64,000 bases of DNA from positions 1,550,001 to 1,614,000 of the forward strand of contig NZ_RBIQ01000007.1 of NCBI RefSeq assembly GCF_003634105.1, in the 5' to 3' direction. A program made the translations under genes and the position numbers. This DNA comes from Maribacter vaceletii (GTDB lineage: Bacteria > Bacteroidota > Bacteroidia > Flavobacteriales > Flavobacteriaceae). The notes below the pieces were generated by a model. It was not told the origin of the DNA. It saw nothing but the letters and a program-made list of their open reading frames with translations, and made no database searches. Positions 8,434 to 17,140 of the stretch are shown here, piece by piece (position 1 is the first letter of the stretch; each line of letters opens with the position of its first letter).

Positions 8434-9708
8434 ATGATTGAATTTAAATTACCATCCTTAGGAGAAGGCATAGAAAAAGGAACTATAATTTCTATTTTAG
8501 TAAAAGAAGGGGATACCATAGAGGCAGAGCAATCTTTAATAGAGGTTGAAACAGATAAAGTAGTTGTAGAAGTACCCGCAGAACAAGGGGGTGTAATAAC
8601 TTCTGTTTTAGTTGCTATAGGTGATGAAATAGGAGAAGGAACACCTTTTTTAAAGTTGGCAGGAGGCGATACTTCCGAAACTAAAGAAGAAAAGAAAGTA
8701 GATAAAGAGGAAGAAACCAAAGCAAAAGAGGAGCCAGCAATACAAGAGCCAGCTGTTTCGGTTGCAGCACCAGTTGTTGCATTACCTAAAATAGAGGTGG
8801 AGACGCAGCTTAAAAAAGGTTTTAGAGCATCTCCCTTAGCAAGAAAAATGGCAAAAGAAATTGGCATTAATTTGGCTGATGTTCCATTAACCAGAGAAAC
8901 AAAAAGGATTTCATTACAAGATGTAAAAGATTTTGCTAAGCAATTAAATGAAGGTAGAACAAAAGGAGTAGGAACTATGAACACCCCAGATTTACCAGAC
9001 TTTAGTAAATGGGGTAGTATTTCTAAAAAACCTCTCTCAGGAATATCGCAAGCTACAAGTAAAAACATGAGTGGATCTTGGTCTGTTATTCCACATGCTT
9101 GGTTACAAGAAAAAGTAGATATTACTAATTTAGAAGCTAAACGTCAACAGCATAAAATTGCTATAAAAGAAAAAGGAGGAGCATTAACAATTACTAGTAT
9201 TTTGGTAAAGGTGGTTGCCAAAGCATTAGAAAGTTATCCTATTTTTAATTGTAGTTATGATGCCAATGCTAATGAAATAATCTATAAAGAGTATATAAAT
9301 GTTGGCGTAGCCGTAGACACAGATAGAGGACTTTTGGTGCCAGGGTTAAAAAGCCCAAATACTAAAAGTATTAGCCAAATAGCTATGGAATTAACAGAGG
9401 TTTCTACCAAGGTAAAACAAAAGAAAGTTTCTAAAGAAGATTTAGAAGGTATTACGTTTACTATTTCTAATCTTGGAGGCATTGGAACTACTGCTATTTT
9501 TCCTTTAGTAGCTTTTCCGCAAGTTGCAATTTTAGGAGTTGCCGCTAGTGCAACGGAACCGGTATGGGTAGATGGAGAGTTTAAACCAAGACTACTAATG
9601 CCAATTACTATTGGTTTTGACCATAGAATAATTAATGGAGCAGACGCTGCACGTTTTATAAAGCATATTAAAGAGCTTTTAGAAGATTGGTTTTTATTGA
9701 GTTTATAG
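8434..9708 (+). CDS. Dihydrolipoyl acyltransferase E2 of the 2-oxoacid dehydrogenase complex
   Basis: A 424-residue E2 core enzyme. An N-terminal lipoyl domain (about 1-77) carries the lipoyl lysine K42 in ETDKVV. An acidic/Ala-Pro linker is followed by a peripheral-subunit-binding domain (about 130-165, RASPLARKMAKEIGINLADV) and the acyltransferase domain. The active-site stretch reads DHRIINGADAARF, so the usual HxxxDG is HxxxNG: the His is kept, the Asp is replaced by Asn. There is one lipoyl domain rather than the two or three common in AceE partners. It directly follows the AceE-type E1 and presumably forms its complex. Confidence 0.92.
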   Translation: MIEFKLPSLGEGIEKGTIISILVKEGDTIEAEQSLIEVETDKVVVEVPAEQGGVITSVLVAIGDEIGEGTPFLKLAGGDTSETKEEKKVDKEEETKAKEEPAIQEPAVSVAAPVVALPKIEVETQLKKGFRASPLARKMAKEIGINLADVPLTRETKRISLQDVKDFAKQLNEGRTKGVGTMNTPDLPDFSKWGSISKKPLSGISQATSKNMSGSWSVIPHAWLQEKVDITNLEAKRQQHKIAIKEKGGALTITSILVKVVAKALESYPIFNCSYDANANEIIYKEYINVGVAVDTDRGLLVPGLKSPNTKSISQIAMELTEVSTKVKQKKVSKEDLEGITFTISNLGGIGTTAIFPLVAFPQVAILGVAASATEPVWVDGEFKPRLLMPITIGFDHRIINGADAARFIKHIKELLEDWFLLSL

Positions 9709-9727
9709 TAATTTAAAAAAGAGTAAA

Positions 9728-10390
9728 ATGACCCTATTTTTAATTTTAAAGTATTTTCATATTCTACTATTTGTATTTTGGTTAGGGACAGATATGGGAA
9801 CTTATTATTCTAGCAAGTTTGTAATAAACCCAAAGCTTAGTGCTCCGCAACGAGCAACTGCATTACAAATTTTATTAGGGTGTGATTTGGGTCCCCGTAT
9901 GGCTATGCCTTTAATAATGCCAACAGGTATTCATATGGCGAGTATAATGGGAGTTGTAAAAGTTAGTAACCTTGGACTTGGATTACTATGGGGAGGAGCG
10001 TTACTTTGGCTGTTTTTAGTTTTAAAAGTCCATTTTGGAAAAGATGAAGAGCAAAAAAAGAATCTAAAAGAAATAGATTTTTGGATACGTCCTATCATTG
10101 TATTTGGAGTATCTGTTTTTGCCATATATTCCTTATTTGTTCCAACATATATTATAGCGCCCTGGATATCGTATAAACTATTAATTGTCTGCGCATTAAT
10201 ACTTTTTGGTTTAGGCATAAGATACCAGTTAGGCATATTTACACCTGCATTTGTGAATCTAATGCAAGGAAAAAATATAGAGGAATCTAATGCTATTATG
10301 AAAACCAGAATGGATAAATGCTTACCTTACGTTTATGGTATTTGGATTGGTTTATTACTTAATGCTGCTTTTGGAGTACACTTAATATAA
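9728..10390 (+). CDS. Integral membrane protein of unknown function
   Basis: A 220-residue protein with about five hydrophobic segments (starting near residues 2, 60, 85, 118 and 140, plus a C-terminal one at about 198-216). Histidines occur inside or next to membrane helices (H11 in the first, H66 near the second), which could suit haem or metal binding, but no family signature is certain. It lies 19 bp after the E2 gene and 7 bp before the next gene, so it is co-transcribed with the AceE complex. Transport or electron-transfer roles are both possible. I do not assign a function. Confidence 0.7.
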   Translation: MTLFLILKYFHILLFVFWLGTDMGTYYSSKFVINPKLSAPQRATALQILLGCDLGPRMAMPLIMPTGIHMASIMGVVKVSNLGLGLLWGGALLWLFLVLKVHFGKDEEQKKNLKEIDFWIRPIIVFGVSVFAIYSLFVPTYIIAPWISYKLLIVCALILFGLGIRYQLGIFTPAFVNLMQGKNIEESNAIMKTRMDKCLPYVYGIWIGLLLNAAFGVHLI

Positions 10391-10397
10391 GACAAAC

Positions 10398-11120
10398 ATG
10401 AAACATAAAACCATAAGAGGCTATATTAGATACACCAGTAAAAAACCAGAAAGATTAGACAAAGAGAGGGGACGAGAGTTTTTTACTATTACAACACAGA
10501 GTGATGCAAAAGTAGTTATGCAAGCACATTGCGAAATAGATGACGCTCCTAATGTTGTACGCGATGTTGTTTTGGCAATGGAAAAAGACGGTACGCCTTT
10601 AGATTGTAGTGTTCGTTTATCTGTAGGGAATCAATTTGAAGGCTCAGGATGGTTTCGTATTACACCTTCTTATGCAGAGTGCGAAATGATTAACCGTAGT
10701 GATGGCCGTATTTCTCAAAAAATAGAAGTTACTACGCCTGTGCGTTGGTTACAAGCACATCCTATTGTTGGCGACGGTATTTTAATGAAAGCTTATGATA
10801 TATCTAAAGGACCAGGCAAACAGGTGTTAAAAGATTTTATGCTAACATCTCCAGACCATAGAGGGGCTACTGGGCCATTGCTTTTTAAGATGACTAAGAT
10901 GAGTATTGAATATATTGGAGAGGAAGAAATTACTATTGCGGCTGGTACTTTTAAAGCGCGTCATTTTGCTGTGGGAGATACTGCAGGGAGTCTTTTAGAG
11001 GAGCATCCTCCTTACCATGTTTGGGTTACTGCAGATGAGGATTATCTTTTTTTAAAAGCAAATGCGGCAGGGTATATGCAAACACATTATGAACTAGAGA
11101 GTGTGGAATATTTTAATTAA
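10398..11120 (+). CDS. Hypothetical protein with DUF3108-like C-terminal half
   Basis: A 240-residue soluble protein without signal or membrane segment. The C-terminal part (YIGEEEITIAAGTFKARHF, then VWVTADEDYLFLKA) resembles the beta-strand pattern of DUF3108/lipocalin-like proteins, but the match is weak and by eye only. It is the last gene of the AceE operon, 7 bp after the membrane protein, and lies convergent to the quinone-reductase gene. Function unknown. A ligand-binding beta-barrel is only a guess. Confidence 0.65.
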   Translation: MKHKTIRGYIRYTSKKPERLDKERGREFFTITTQSDAKVVMQAHCEIDDAPNVVRDVVLAMEKDGTPLDCSVRLSVGNQFEGSGWFRITPSYAECEMINRSDGRISQKIEVTTPVRWLQAHPIVGDGILMKAYDISKGPGKQVLKDFMLTSPDHRGATGPLLFKMTKMSIEYIGEEEITIAAGTFKARHFAVGDTAGSLLEEHPPYHVWVTADEDYLFLKANAAGYMQTHYELESVEYFN

Positions 11121-11140
11121 TTTATTCTTTTTAATGAAAA

Positions 11141-11788
11141 TTATAAAAGCTGTTTTTTGATGTAAGAAGCATAATCTTCTAATATTTTTTTTCGGTCTTC
11201 ATCACTAATCCTAGAAGCACCATATGCAACAAAATCTGGAAGTACATCAAAACCAATTAGATTAAAAATTCCTTGATGTATGTTTTTTAGAATATCAGTA
11301 ATAGTTCTTTTATGTGCACCATTTTTGGAATAAAAATCAGCAGGGCTTCCAGTTGTTATACTAAGCAATGCTTTTTTATTTTTAAAGCGACCTTCCTTGT
11401 AAAATCCATATTCTCCTCCATAAGCAAAACCATATGCTAAAACACGGTCTACCCAACCTTTTAAAATAGCGGGCATACCAAACCACCATAGAGGAAAGTT
11501 AAAAATAAGAACATCGGCCTTAATCAAGAGTTCCATTTCTTCTCTTATTTCATCTGAAAATAAATTATTTTGATGTGCATGTATTTGCTCCGAAGCATAT
11601 TTGTAATAGGAAGCATCGGAAGTCTTTTTAAAATCGTGTTTACCGCCAATAGGGTTAAAATCTTTTTTATATAAATCTGAAATAGTCACGGTATGCCCTT
11701 CTCTTTCAAAAGTAGATGTAGCTGTATTTGCTAGAGCGGAACAAAAGGAATCGGGGTTTTCGTGAGCGTGAATTATTAGAATATTCAT
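11141..11788 (-). CDS. Flavodoxin-like NAD(P)H:quinone oxidoreductase
   Basis: A 215-residue protein of the Flavodoxin_2 family (NQO1/MdaB/KefF-like), which uses FMN or FAD to reduce quinones by two electrons. It opens with a Rossmann-like strand (MNILIIHAHENPDSFCSAL) and has the typical FPLWWFGMPAILKGWVDRV segment near residues 98-117 and the ITTGSP loop. It is the last gene of the minus-strand unit that starts with two MFS transporters. In context it may reduce a quinonoid or conjugated intermediate. That role is inferred. Confidence 0.88.
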   Translation of the reverse strand: MNILIIHAHENPDSFCSALANTATSTFEREGHTVTISDLYKKDFNPIGGKHDFKKTSDASYYKYASEQIHAHQNNLFSDEIREEMELLIKADVLIFNFPLWWFGMPAILKGWVDRVLAYGFAYGGEYGFYKEGRFKNKKALLSITTGSPADFYSKNGAHKRTITDILKNIHQGIFNLIGFDVLPDFVAYGASRISDEDRKKILEDYASYIKKQLL

Positions 11789-11807
11789 AAGGGTTATTTT
11801 ATTTTAG

Positions 11808-12815
11808 CTAAAGAGAAACAACAACTTTACCGCAACTTTTACCTTCTAGTAGGTATTTAGACGCATCTATAATAGATTCAATTCCATTAAAGACAGTGGG
11901 GTCAACTTTTATTTTAATTTTTTTCTGTTGGTATAAATTAAATAAATAATTACGTGCTTCTGGGTGTTGTTCTTTGTACAAATGATTCATAAAACAACGA
12001 ACCGAAGCTCCTTTCCAATAGATGCTTTCGTATACTCTTGGTCCGGTAATTTGTTCAAACTCAGGAGCAGTTAACTCTGTAGCTAAACCACTAACTACTA
12101 AACGGCCTAAAGGAGCTAAGTTTTCTAAAAAAGCATCGAACATATAACTACCAACAGAGTCAAAACCAACATCAATTTTATTGGCATATTCTTTTTTAAG
12201 TACTTCCGAAATAGTTTCTTTTTTATAGTTAATAATTCTATCGCAAGAATTAAGGCTTTTTAATAATTCTACTTTTTTATTATTACCACAAATAGCAACT
12301 ACATGACAGTTTTTTTGTTTAGCAAGTTGAACAACAATATGTCCTAAACCACCAGAAGCTGCAGAGACTACTATAGTTTCTCCTTCTTTTAATTCTGCGG
12401 TGTTTTTTAAAGCTAAATACCCCGAAACCCCAGTAGGATTCATAGTTAAATATTCTGGTGAAGCTTCTGGAATTTTAATAGCATCTTTTTCTAATACAAC
12501 TTGATATTCCTGGTAAGCAGTACCAACTTTTACTGTGGAAATTGCATCTCCTATTTTTATATTTTTTACAGCTGTACCAATATCAGAAACTATCCCAACA
12601 GACTCTACACCAAACACGTACGGAAATTGAACATTTATATAAGGCACTTTTCCTTTATAAAGTTCCCTGTCATAAATAGCATTAATACCAATAAAAGTGT
12701 TCTTAATTAAAACCTCGGAGCCTTTTAATTTGGGAATGGGAGATTCTATTATAGTACTAGCCTCATGAATAGATTCTGAAAATTGTTGTAATACAAGTTG
12801 TTTGTTTAGAACCAT
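11808..12815 (-). CDS. Zinc-independent MDR-family oxidoreductase (quinone/enone reductase type)
   Basis: A 335-residue medium-chain dehydrogenase/reductase with a GroES-like N-terminal domain and an NADPH-binding motif SAASGGLGHIVVQLAKQ near residue 150. The zinc-ligand cysteines of alcohol dehydrogenases are missing, which places it with quinone oxidoreductase and prostaglandin-reductase-like enzymes that reduce alpha,beta-unsaturated ketones. A second MDR enzyme lies at 53054 at the other end of the island. It is co-directional with its neighbours with 7-19 bp gaps. Substrate unknown. Confidence 0.88.
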   Translation of the reverse strand: MVLNKQLVLQQFSESIHEASTIIESPIPKLKGSEVLIKNTFIGINAIYDRELYKGKVPYINVQFPYVFGVESVGIVSDIGTAVKNIKIGDAISTVKVGTAYQEYQVVLEKDAIKIPEASPEYLTMNPTGVSGYLALKNTAELKEGETIVVSAASGGLGHIVVQLAKQKNCHVVAICGNNKKVELLKSLNSCDRIINYKKETISEVLKKEYANKIDVGFDSVGSYMFDAFLENLAPLGRLVVSGLATELTAPEFEQITGPRVYESIYWKGASVRCFMNHLYKEQHPEARNYLFNLYQQKKIKIKVDPTVFNGIESIIDASKYLLEGKSCGKVVVSL

Positions 12816-12822
12816 AAGTAAG

Positions 12823-13578
12823 TTATTTTAGAATAAATAGACTGTCTGGCAAGTTTTCGTTTACTTCAAAGTCTTTCCAAATAACTTCATTAGCTATTTT
12901 TTTATCATAAAAAAGTTCTACTCTTCCTGCTTGTAGCCAGGAATACTCATCTTTACTAAAGAATTCGGAGTACTCCCTATGATGCCATCCACGAGGGGTG
13001 TTAAAAGCTACTTTTACTATTTTAAAATCTTCCTTATCAATACCAAAGAAAGTTTCTCCTTTATTTGGGTCTGTAACTTGTATAGTATATGCTGGCTTTG
13101 TTTTTACAGTATCATCTGGCATAATTTTTAAGGAGTAGCCTTTGTCTAGAGCATGGCGTATTGCTCCATACCCAAAATTAGATGCCCAACGGCTATCTGC
13201 TGCAGATTTTTCTTGTTTTCCGTTAAGGTCATATGTGTTTTCGCCATCATAGCTAACCATAAAAACTGGGGTGCTATCTCTAAAAGATTCTATGCGTACT
13301 TTTCCGTTTGCTTTATGTGCAGCATTTTTTGTTTCTGCAAATTTACGCCACATATTATGAGTTTCATGAGTTACAGGTTTTCCTTCATAATAGAAAATTC
13401 CATATCCTTTTAGAGTTAAACTTTTAGGTTTTTGCCAAAATGTACCGCCTGCTTTTTTATGTGCTTTTTGCATTATTTGCGTTGCAGTTAGCGGTTCTAT
13501 AGTTTTAGTTTCTTTTTTTTCTTTACAACTAGATAAAAATGCTATAGCCAAAGAAATTAGTAAGAGTAATTTTTTCAT
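12823..13578 (-). CDS. Lipoprotein of unknown function (LolA-like fold possible)
   Basis: A 251-residue lipoprotein with signal MKKLLLLISLAIAFLSSC (Cys 18). The mature part begins with a helical ATQIMQKAHKKAGG segment followed by alternating beta-strands (SLTLKGYGIFYYEGKP, then IQVTDPNKGETFFGIDKEDFKIVK). This strand order recalls outer-membrane-lipoprotein sorting or LolA/LppX-like half-barrels that bind hydrophobic ligands. That comparison is by eye. It sits between a CpcT-like gene and an MDR gene in the minus-strand unit. Confidence 0.75.
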   Translation of the reverse strand: MKKLLLLISLAIAFLSSCKEKKETKTIEPLTATQIMQKAHKKAGGTFWQKPKSLTLKGYGIFYYEGKPVTHETHNMWRKFAETKNAAHKANGKVRIESFRDSTPVFMVSYDGENTYDLNGKQEKSAADSRWASNFGYGAIRHALDKGYSLKIMPDDTVKTKPAYTIQVTDPNKGETFFGIDKEDFKIVKVAFNTPRGWHHREYSEFFSKDEYSWLQAGRVELFYDKKIANEVIWKDFEVNENLPDSLFILK

Positions 13579-13589
13579 AAATTGTAGTT

Positions 13590-14300
13590 TTATTTACAAG
13601 GTTGTTCTTTAAGGTTAATTGTTGGGCCTTTATCATGTACGCCAAAAACAGGGTTTCCATCACTATCTGTAGCAGTATCTTCTAATAATAAAGCGTCTTT
13701 TCTTAAGATTAAGGTTTCATTTAGGTATACTTGTTTTCCAAATCTATCTGAGTAATAATTACATTCATTTTTCTTTAAATACCCTTTAAAAAAAGAGTCC
13801 TCTTTTTTCCAAAAAACATCACATCCTGGTTTAAGAAAAAAATCCTCTTCTGTTAAATCTTCAAACACTTCGGAATTTAGATGGCCGTTTTTGAGTTTCT
13901 TAGGCTCTTTAGGGGTGTAAATTCTTAGTCTAATAGCTTGTTCTTTTTCAACAATCTCAAAAGCATATATTCTTTGACGGTATAAATCATTTAAATCATA
14001 ATGTTGAGATTGTTGTGCGTAAAGTGTTCTTCCGGGAATAAAAGGAAGTTCTACTTCATGGAATATATGATGTGTTTGTCTATGTTTTTTTTCGGCATCT
14101 ATTTTAGTGACAGCCTCTTTATAGACTTGTTGATGATTGTCATACTCTCCAGGAAACCATGCTAATAAGGTATCTAAGTCCTGTTGTAAGTTGTTATAAC
14201 CACTTTTTTTGGAAGAGTTAGTATTACTATTTTTTGTTTTTGAAGCACTAATTAGAGTACTTACAAGAAGTAAAAAGAAAATTGTTTTATATTTTTTCAT
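13590..14300 (-). CDS. Exported CpcT/CpeT-family protein (bilin-lyase fold)
   Basis: A 236-residue protein with an N-terminal signal (MKKYKTIFFLLLVSTLISAS). The mature part is the clearest CpcT/CpeT match in the window: LAWFPGEYDNHQQ near the start, YRQRIYAFEI in the middle, PGCDVFWKKEDSFFKGYL and a C-terminal strand set. In cyanobacteria CpcT attaches phycocyanobilin to Cys-153 of phycocyanin beta. This host shows no phycobiliproteins, so the exported fold more likely binds a linear tetrapyrrole or similar ligand. That is inference. It lies 5 bp from the MFS gene upstream. Confidence 0.85.
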   Translation of the reverse strand: MKKYKTIFFLLLVSTLISASKTKNSNTNSSKKSGYNNLQQDLDTLLAWFPGEYDNHQQVYKEAVTKIDAEKKHRQTHHIFHEVELPFIPGRTLYAQQSQHYDLNDLYRQRIYAFEIVEKEQAIRLRIYTPKEPKKLKNGHLNSEVFEDLTEEDFFLKPGCDVFWKKEDSFFKGYLKKNECNYYSDRFGKQVYLNETLILRKDALLLEDTATDSDGNPVFGVHDKGPTINLKEQPCK

Positions 14301-14305
14301 ATGAT

Positions 14306-15562
14306 TTATTTGTTATTAAATATTGGTTGTATTCTAGGGATAAAAACCATTATAAGTAATGCCGATATAATATGTAAAAACGCTACTATAACAAAGACCG
14401 GAGAATAAGAAATAGTGTCTACTAGCCAGCCAATAATTGGGGTAAAAAGCATGGCGCCAAAACTACCTGCAGAACCAGTAATACCCCAAACGGAAGCAGC
14501 ATCTTTTTTGGAAAAAACATCAATTGGTAAAGTAAATAAAGAAGATTGTTTAAACTGCGTAGCAAAAAGTGAAATACTAATAAGTGTAATAGCAATGTAT
14601 GGAGACTCTACGTATAAACAACCTAACACAGGAACAACTAAGATAGCACCAACCCATAACACCCATTTTCTAGAAGCATTTAAGGAAAACCCTTTGGATA
14701 TTAATTTTTCACCGGTCCAACCACCAACAAAACTTCCAATATCTGAAAAAAGAAAAGGTATCCAAGCAAACATTCCAATTTCAGTTAAACTAAAACCCTT
14801 TTCATCTGCTAGCCATGATGGTAGCCAGAAAACAAAAAAATAAAATGCACCGTCTGATACAAACCTTGCTAATGCTAAACCCCAGACTTCTTTATATCTA
14901 AAATAATGTACCCAAGGCAATTTTTCCTTTGTTTGTTCTAGTTCCTTTTTCCCTTGAATTAGCTTTAATTCTTCTTTAGATATTTTAGGATGTTGTTCAG
15001 GTTCATAGTAAATCCAACGCCATAAGAGTAGCCAAAAAAATCCTAGAGCACCAGTTACTACAAATGCCATTTTCCAGCCAAAAGAGATAATAAGCCAGGC
15101 TAATAAGGGAGGAGCAATAATAGCACCTAGACCAGGGCCCATATTTACAATGCCAACAGCTTTAGAACGTTCTTCTTTTGGGAACCATTCCGATATTGCT
15201 TTCATGGCTGCAGGATAATTACCAGCTTCGCCAATGCCTAATAAAAATCTAAAAATTCCAAGACTTAACATTCCACTTCCAAATGCGTGCAGCATATTCG
15301 CAATGGACCACCAAACAATAGCGATAGAAAACCCTTTTTTTGTACCTAAAACATCTATTAATCTTCCAGAAATTATTTGCATAATGGTATATGCTAATAA
15401 AAAAGAACTAACAATCCAGCTATATTGTTCGTTAGATAAATTTAAATCTTCGCGTATAACTGGAGCGGCAACAGAAAGTGCTTGTCTATCAATATAATTT
15501 ATAGTTGTAGCTAAAAAAATAGTAGCAATAATCCACCAGCGAATATTTTTTGTGGCTTTCAT
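14306..15562 (-). CDS. MFS transporter, anion:cation symporter (ACS) type
   Basis: A 418-residue inner-membrane transporter with about 12 hydrophobic segments. NYIDRQALSVAAPVIREDL at the start and FLLGIGEAGNYPAAMKAISEW near residue 105 are typical of the ACS family (ExuT, GudP and other organic-anion carriers). It is second in a minus-strand unit after a different MFS gene. A carboxylate breakdown product of the pathway is a plausible cargo, but the substrate cannot be read from sequence. Confidence 0.9.
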   Translation of the reverse strand: MKATKNIRWWIIATIFLATTINYIDRQALSVAAPVIREDLNLSNEQYSWIVSSFLLAYTIMQIISGRLIDVLGTKKGFSIAIVWWSIANMLHAFGSGMLSLGIFRFLLGIGEAGNYPAAMKAISEWFPKEERSKAVGIVNMGPGLGAIIAPPLLAWLIISFGWKMAFVVTGALGFFWLLLWRWIYYEPEQHPKISKEELKLIQGKKELEQTKEKLPWVHYFRYKEVWGLALARFVSDGAFYFFVFWLPSWLADEKGFSLTEIGMFAWIPFLFSDIGSFVGGWTGEKLISKGFSLNASRKWVLWVGAILVVPVLGCLYVESPYIAITLISISLFATQFKQSSLFTLPIDVFSKKDAASVWGITGSAGSFGAMLFTPIIGWLVDTISYSPVFVIVAFLHIISALLIMVFIPRIQPIFNNK

Positions 15563-15570
15563 TATTTAGG

Positions 15571-16830
15571 CTATTTCTTCTCTACATCAAAATTTCTGTA
15601 TTTTCCTAGTAATAGTAAAGGAAAAGAGCCTACTAAAAATGCCATCATAGCATAGTGTAAAATAGAATCGTAACTACCGGTAGATGCAAAAAATTTACCA
15701 AAAATTACTGGGCCAAAACCTGCTCCGAATGCAAAAAAACCATATAAGAACCCATAAATTGCAGCGTAATTCTTCATTCCAAAATAACGGGAAACTAAAT
15801 AGGCCATAAGGTCATATTCTACACCGGCTCCAAAACCTAAAATTACTACAGCAATGAGTGCATTGGCATAAGTTAAATCAGCTCCTTGCAAAATATAACA
15901 GGAAATAGCTGGAATACTCAACAAAATAAAAGCAACGGCAGGAGCCCAGAAACGGTCTAGTAAGTATCCGCCTATTAATCGTCCCATTAATACAGAATAC
16001 CCAATAACACTTGCTAAAATAACAGCATCTCCAGTGTTAAAACCTTTATTTGAAAGCAAGTTTTCTAAATTTGGTATTGGTCCTCCAACAGCAAAGGATA
16101 TAAGAATAAAACAAAATGCAAGTAACCAGAATTTCCAATCTTTAAAGGCTTCTTTTACGGTCATTCCAGATTTGGTAGTGGTAGCATGGCTGGGAACTTC
16201 ATCTTTTAATTTCTTTAATTTTTTAGCAACTTTAGGATCATCAATATCTCTAAAAAAGAAATAGGCTAAAGGTAAAGCAATAAGTATAGGGAGTAAGCCA
16301 ACCCCTAAATAAGCTGTTTTCCAATCAAAATTTTCAATTAAAGAAAAAGCAAATAGTTTGGCAAAGGCACCAAATAATCCAGTTCCTAATAAAGAAAGCC
16401 CAAGTGCTAAACCTCTATTTTCATTAAACCAATTGTTTATTACTCTTGTCCAAGTCATAGGCAAGGTTCCTGCACCTGCAAAGGCCATTACACCCCACAA
16501 AGTATAGTATAAAACCTTTGATCCTGTATTTAAACTAAAAGCAATAAAAGAGATTCCAAACAATAATAAAGATAACATGGCAGTTTTTCTGGCACTAACT
16601 TTATCTGCAATATATCCAATTAAAGGACTGGCTATTAATGCTGATAAGGTAAAAACGGTAAGCCCTCCCATTACAGTATCCATGCCCCAACCAAAATTTT
16701 TAGATAAAGGAATTGCAAAAACACCAATAGTATAAAATGGTAATGGCGACATACCTAAACCAATTCCAAAAGTTGATGAAAGGATAACGGGCCAGCCAAA
16801 TTTAAATTCTTTTAGGTTAGAAAAATTCAT
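15571..16830 (-). CDS. MFS transporter, OFA/monocarboxylate type
   Basis: A 419-residue 12-helix transporter with GLGMSPLPFYTIGVFAIPLSK in helix 1 and WFNENRGLALGLSLLGTGLF near residue 130, which resembles oxalate/formate and monocarboxylate carriers. It is first in the minus-strand unit ending at 11141. A 12-bp inverted repeat lies 48-81 bp upstream, and the shared tandem operator lies 232 bp upstream. Probable role is import or export of a carboxylate of the pathway. Confidence 0.9.
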   Translation of the reverse strand: MNFSNLKEFKFGWPVILSSTFGIGLGMSPLPFYTIGVFAIPLSKNFGWGMDTVMGGLTVFTLSALIASPLIGYIADKVSARKTAMLSLLLFGISFIAFSLNTGSKVLYYTLWGVMAFAGAGTLPMTWTRVINNWFNENRGLALGLSLLGTGLFGAFAKLFAFSLIENFDWKTAYLGVGLLPILIALPLAYFFFRDIDDPKVAKKLKKLKDEVPSHATTTKSGMTVKEAFKDWKFWLLAFCFILISFAVGGPIPNLENLLSNKGFNTGDAVILASVIGYSVLMGRLIGGYLLDRFWAPAVAFILLSIPAISCYILQGADLTYANALIAVVILGFGAGVEYDLMAYLVSRYFGMKNYAAIYGFLYGFFAFGAGFGPVIFGKFFASTGSYDSILHYAMMAFLVGSFPLLLLGKYRNFDVEKK

Positions 16831-16877
16831 AGTTTATCTATTTAATTAGTAGTTCATTTTTTATTTTTAAAAGTCTT

Positions 16878-16911
16878 TTTTGATTAAAAAATTACTCAAT
16901 TTTAATCAAAA
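16878..16911. promoter_or_regulatory. 12-bp inverted repeat upstream of the MFS unit
   Basis: TTTTGATTAAAA and TTTTAATCAAAA form a perfect inverted repeat with a 10-nt spacer. It differs from the TTAA-N5-TTAA operators and occurs 48 bp upstream of the minus-strand MFS start. It could be a separate operator or a leader hairpin. Confidence 0.45.
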
Positions 16912-17061
16912 GAAGGTAATAATGACTATTTTTTTTGATTTTATTATATTTTTTTAATCATGCTAATTTTGGGTTTAATTAACTGAAAATTAATATTTTA
17001 GGTTTATTTTTGATGTCTTTTTTAATGCTGCTAGACCTAAAATTATTTATAAATTTAATAA

Positions 17062-17090
17062 TTAAGTATGTTAATTATTAATAAAATTAA
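17062..17090. promoter_or_regulatory. Tandem TTAA-N5-TTAA operator before the LeuC/HyuA unit
   Basis: TTAAGTATGTTAA (17062-17074) and TTAATAAAATTAA (17078-17090) have starts 16 bp apart and are followed by CTA as at several other sites. The next start codon (17141) is 50 bp downstream. It may also serve the divergent MFS unit. Confidence 0.68.
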
Positions 17091-17140
17091 CTATTTTTAT
17101 GAGGTAAATGCAAAACACCTGACATTTAAATAAATTAATT

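Larger units (their letters stand above)
16831..17140. other. Divergent intergenic region between MFS gene and the lipocalin-like gene
   Basis: A 310-bp AT-rich control region serving two long divergent units. It contains the inverted repeat 16878-16911 on the left and the tandem operator 17062-17090 on the right. No gene was seen in it. Confidence 0.6.

Noticed and set aside
8397-9068. Long antisense open frame over the E2 gene (223 codons)
   Set aside because: It runs opposite a clearly real E2 gene, has no recognisable domain and results from the codon pattern of the true gene.
14415-14843. Plus-strand open frame of 142 codons within the MFS gene
   Set aside because: It is the reverse-complement shadow of a well-supported transporter.
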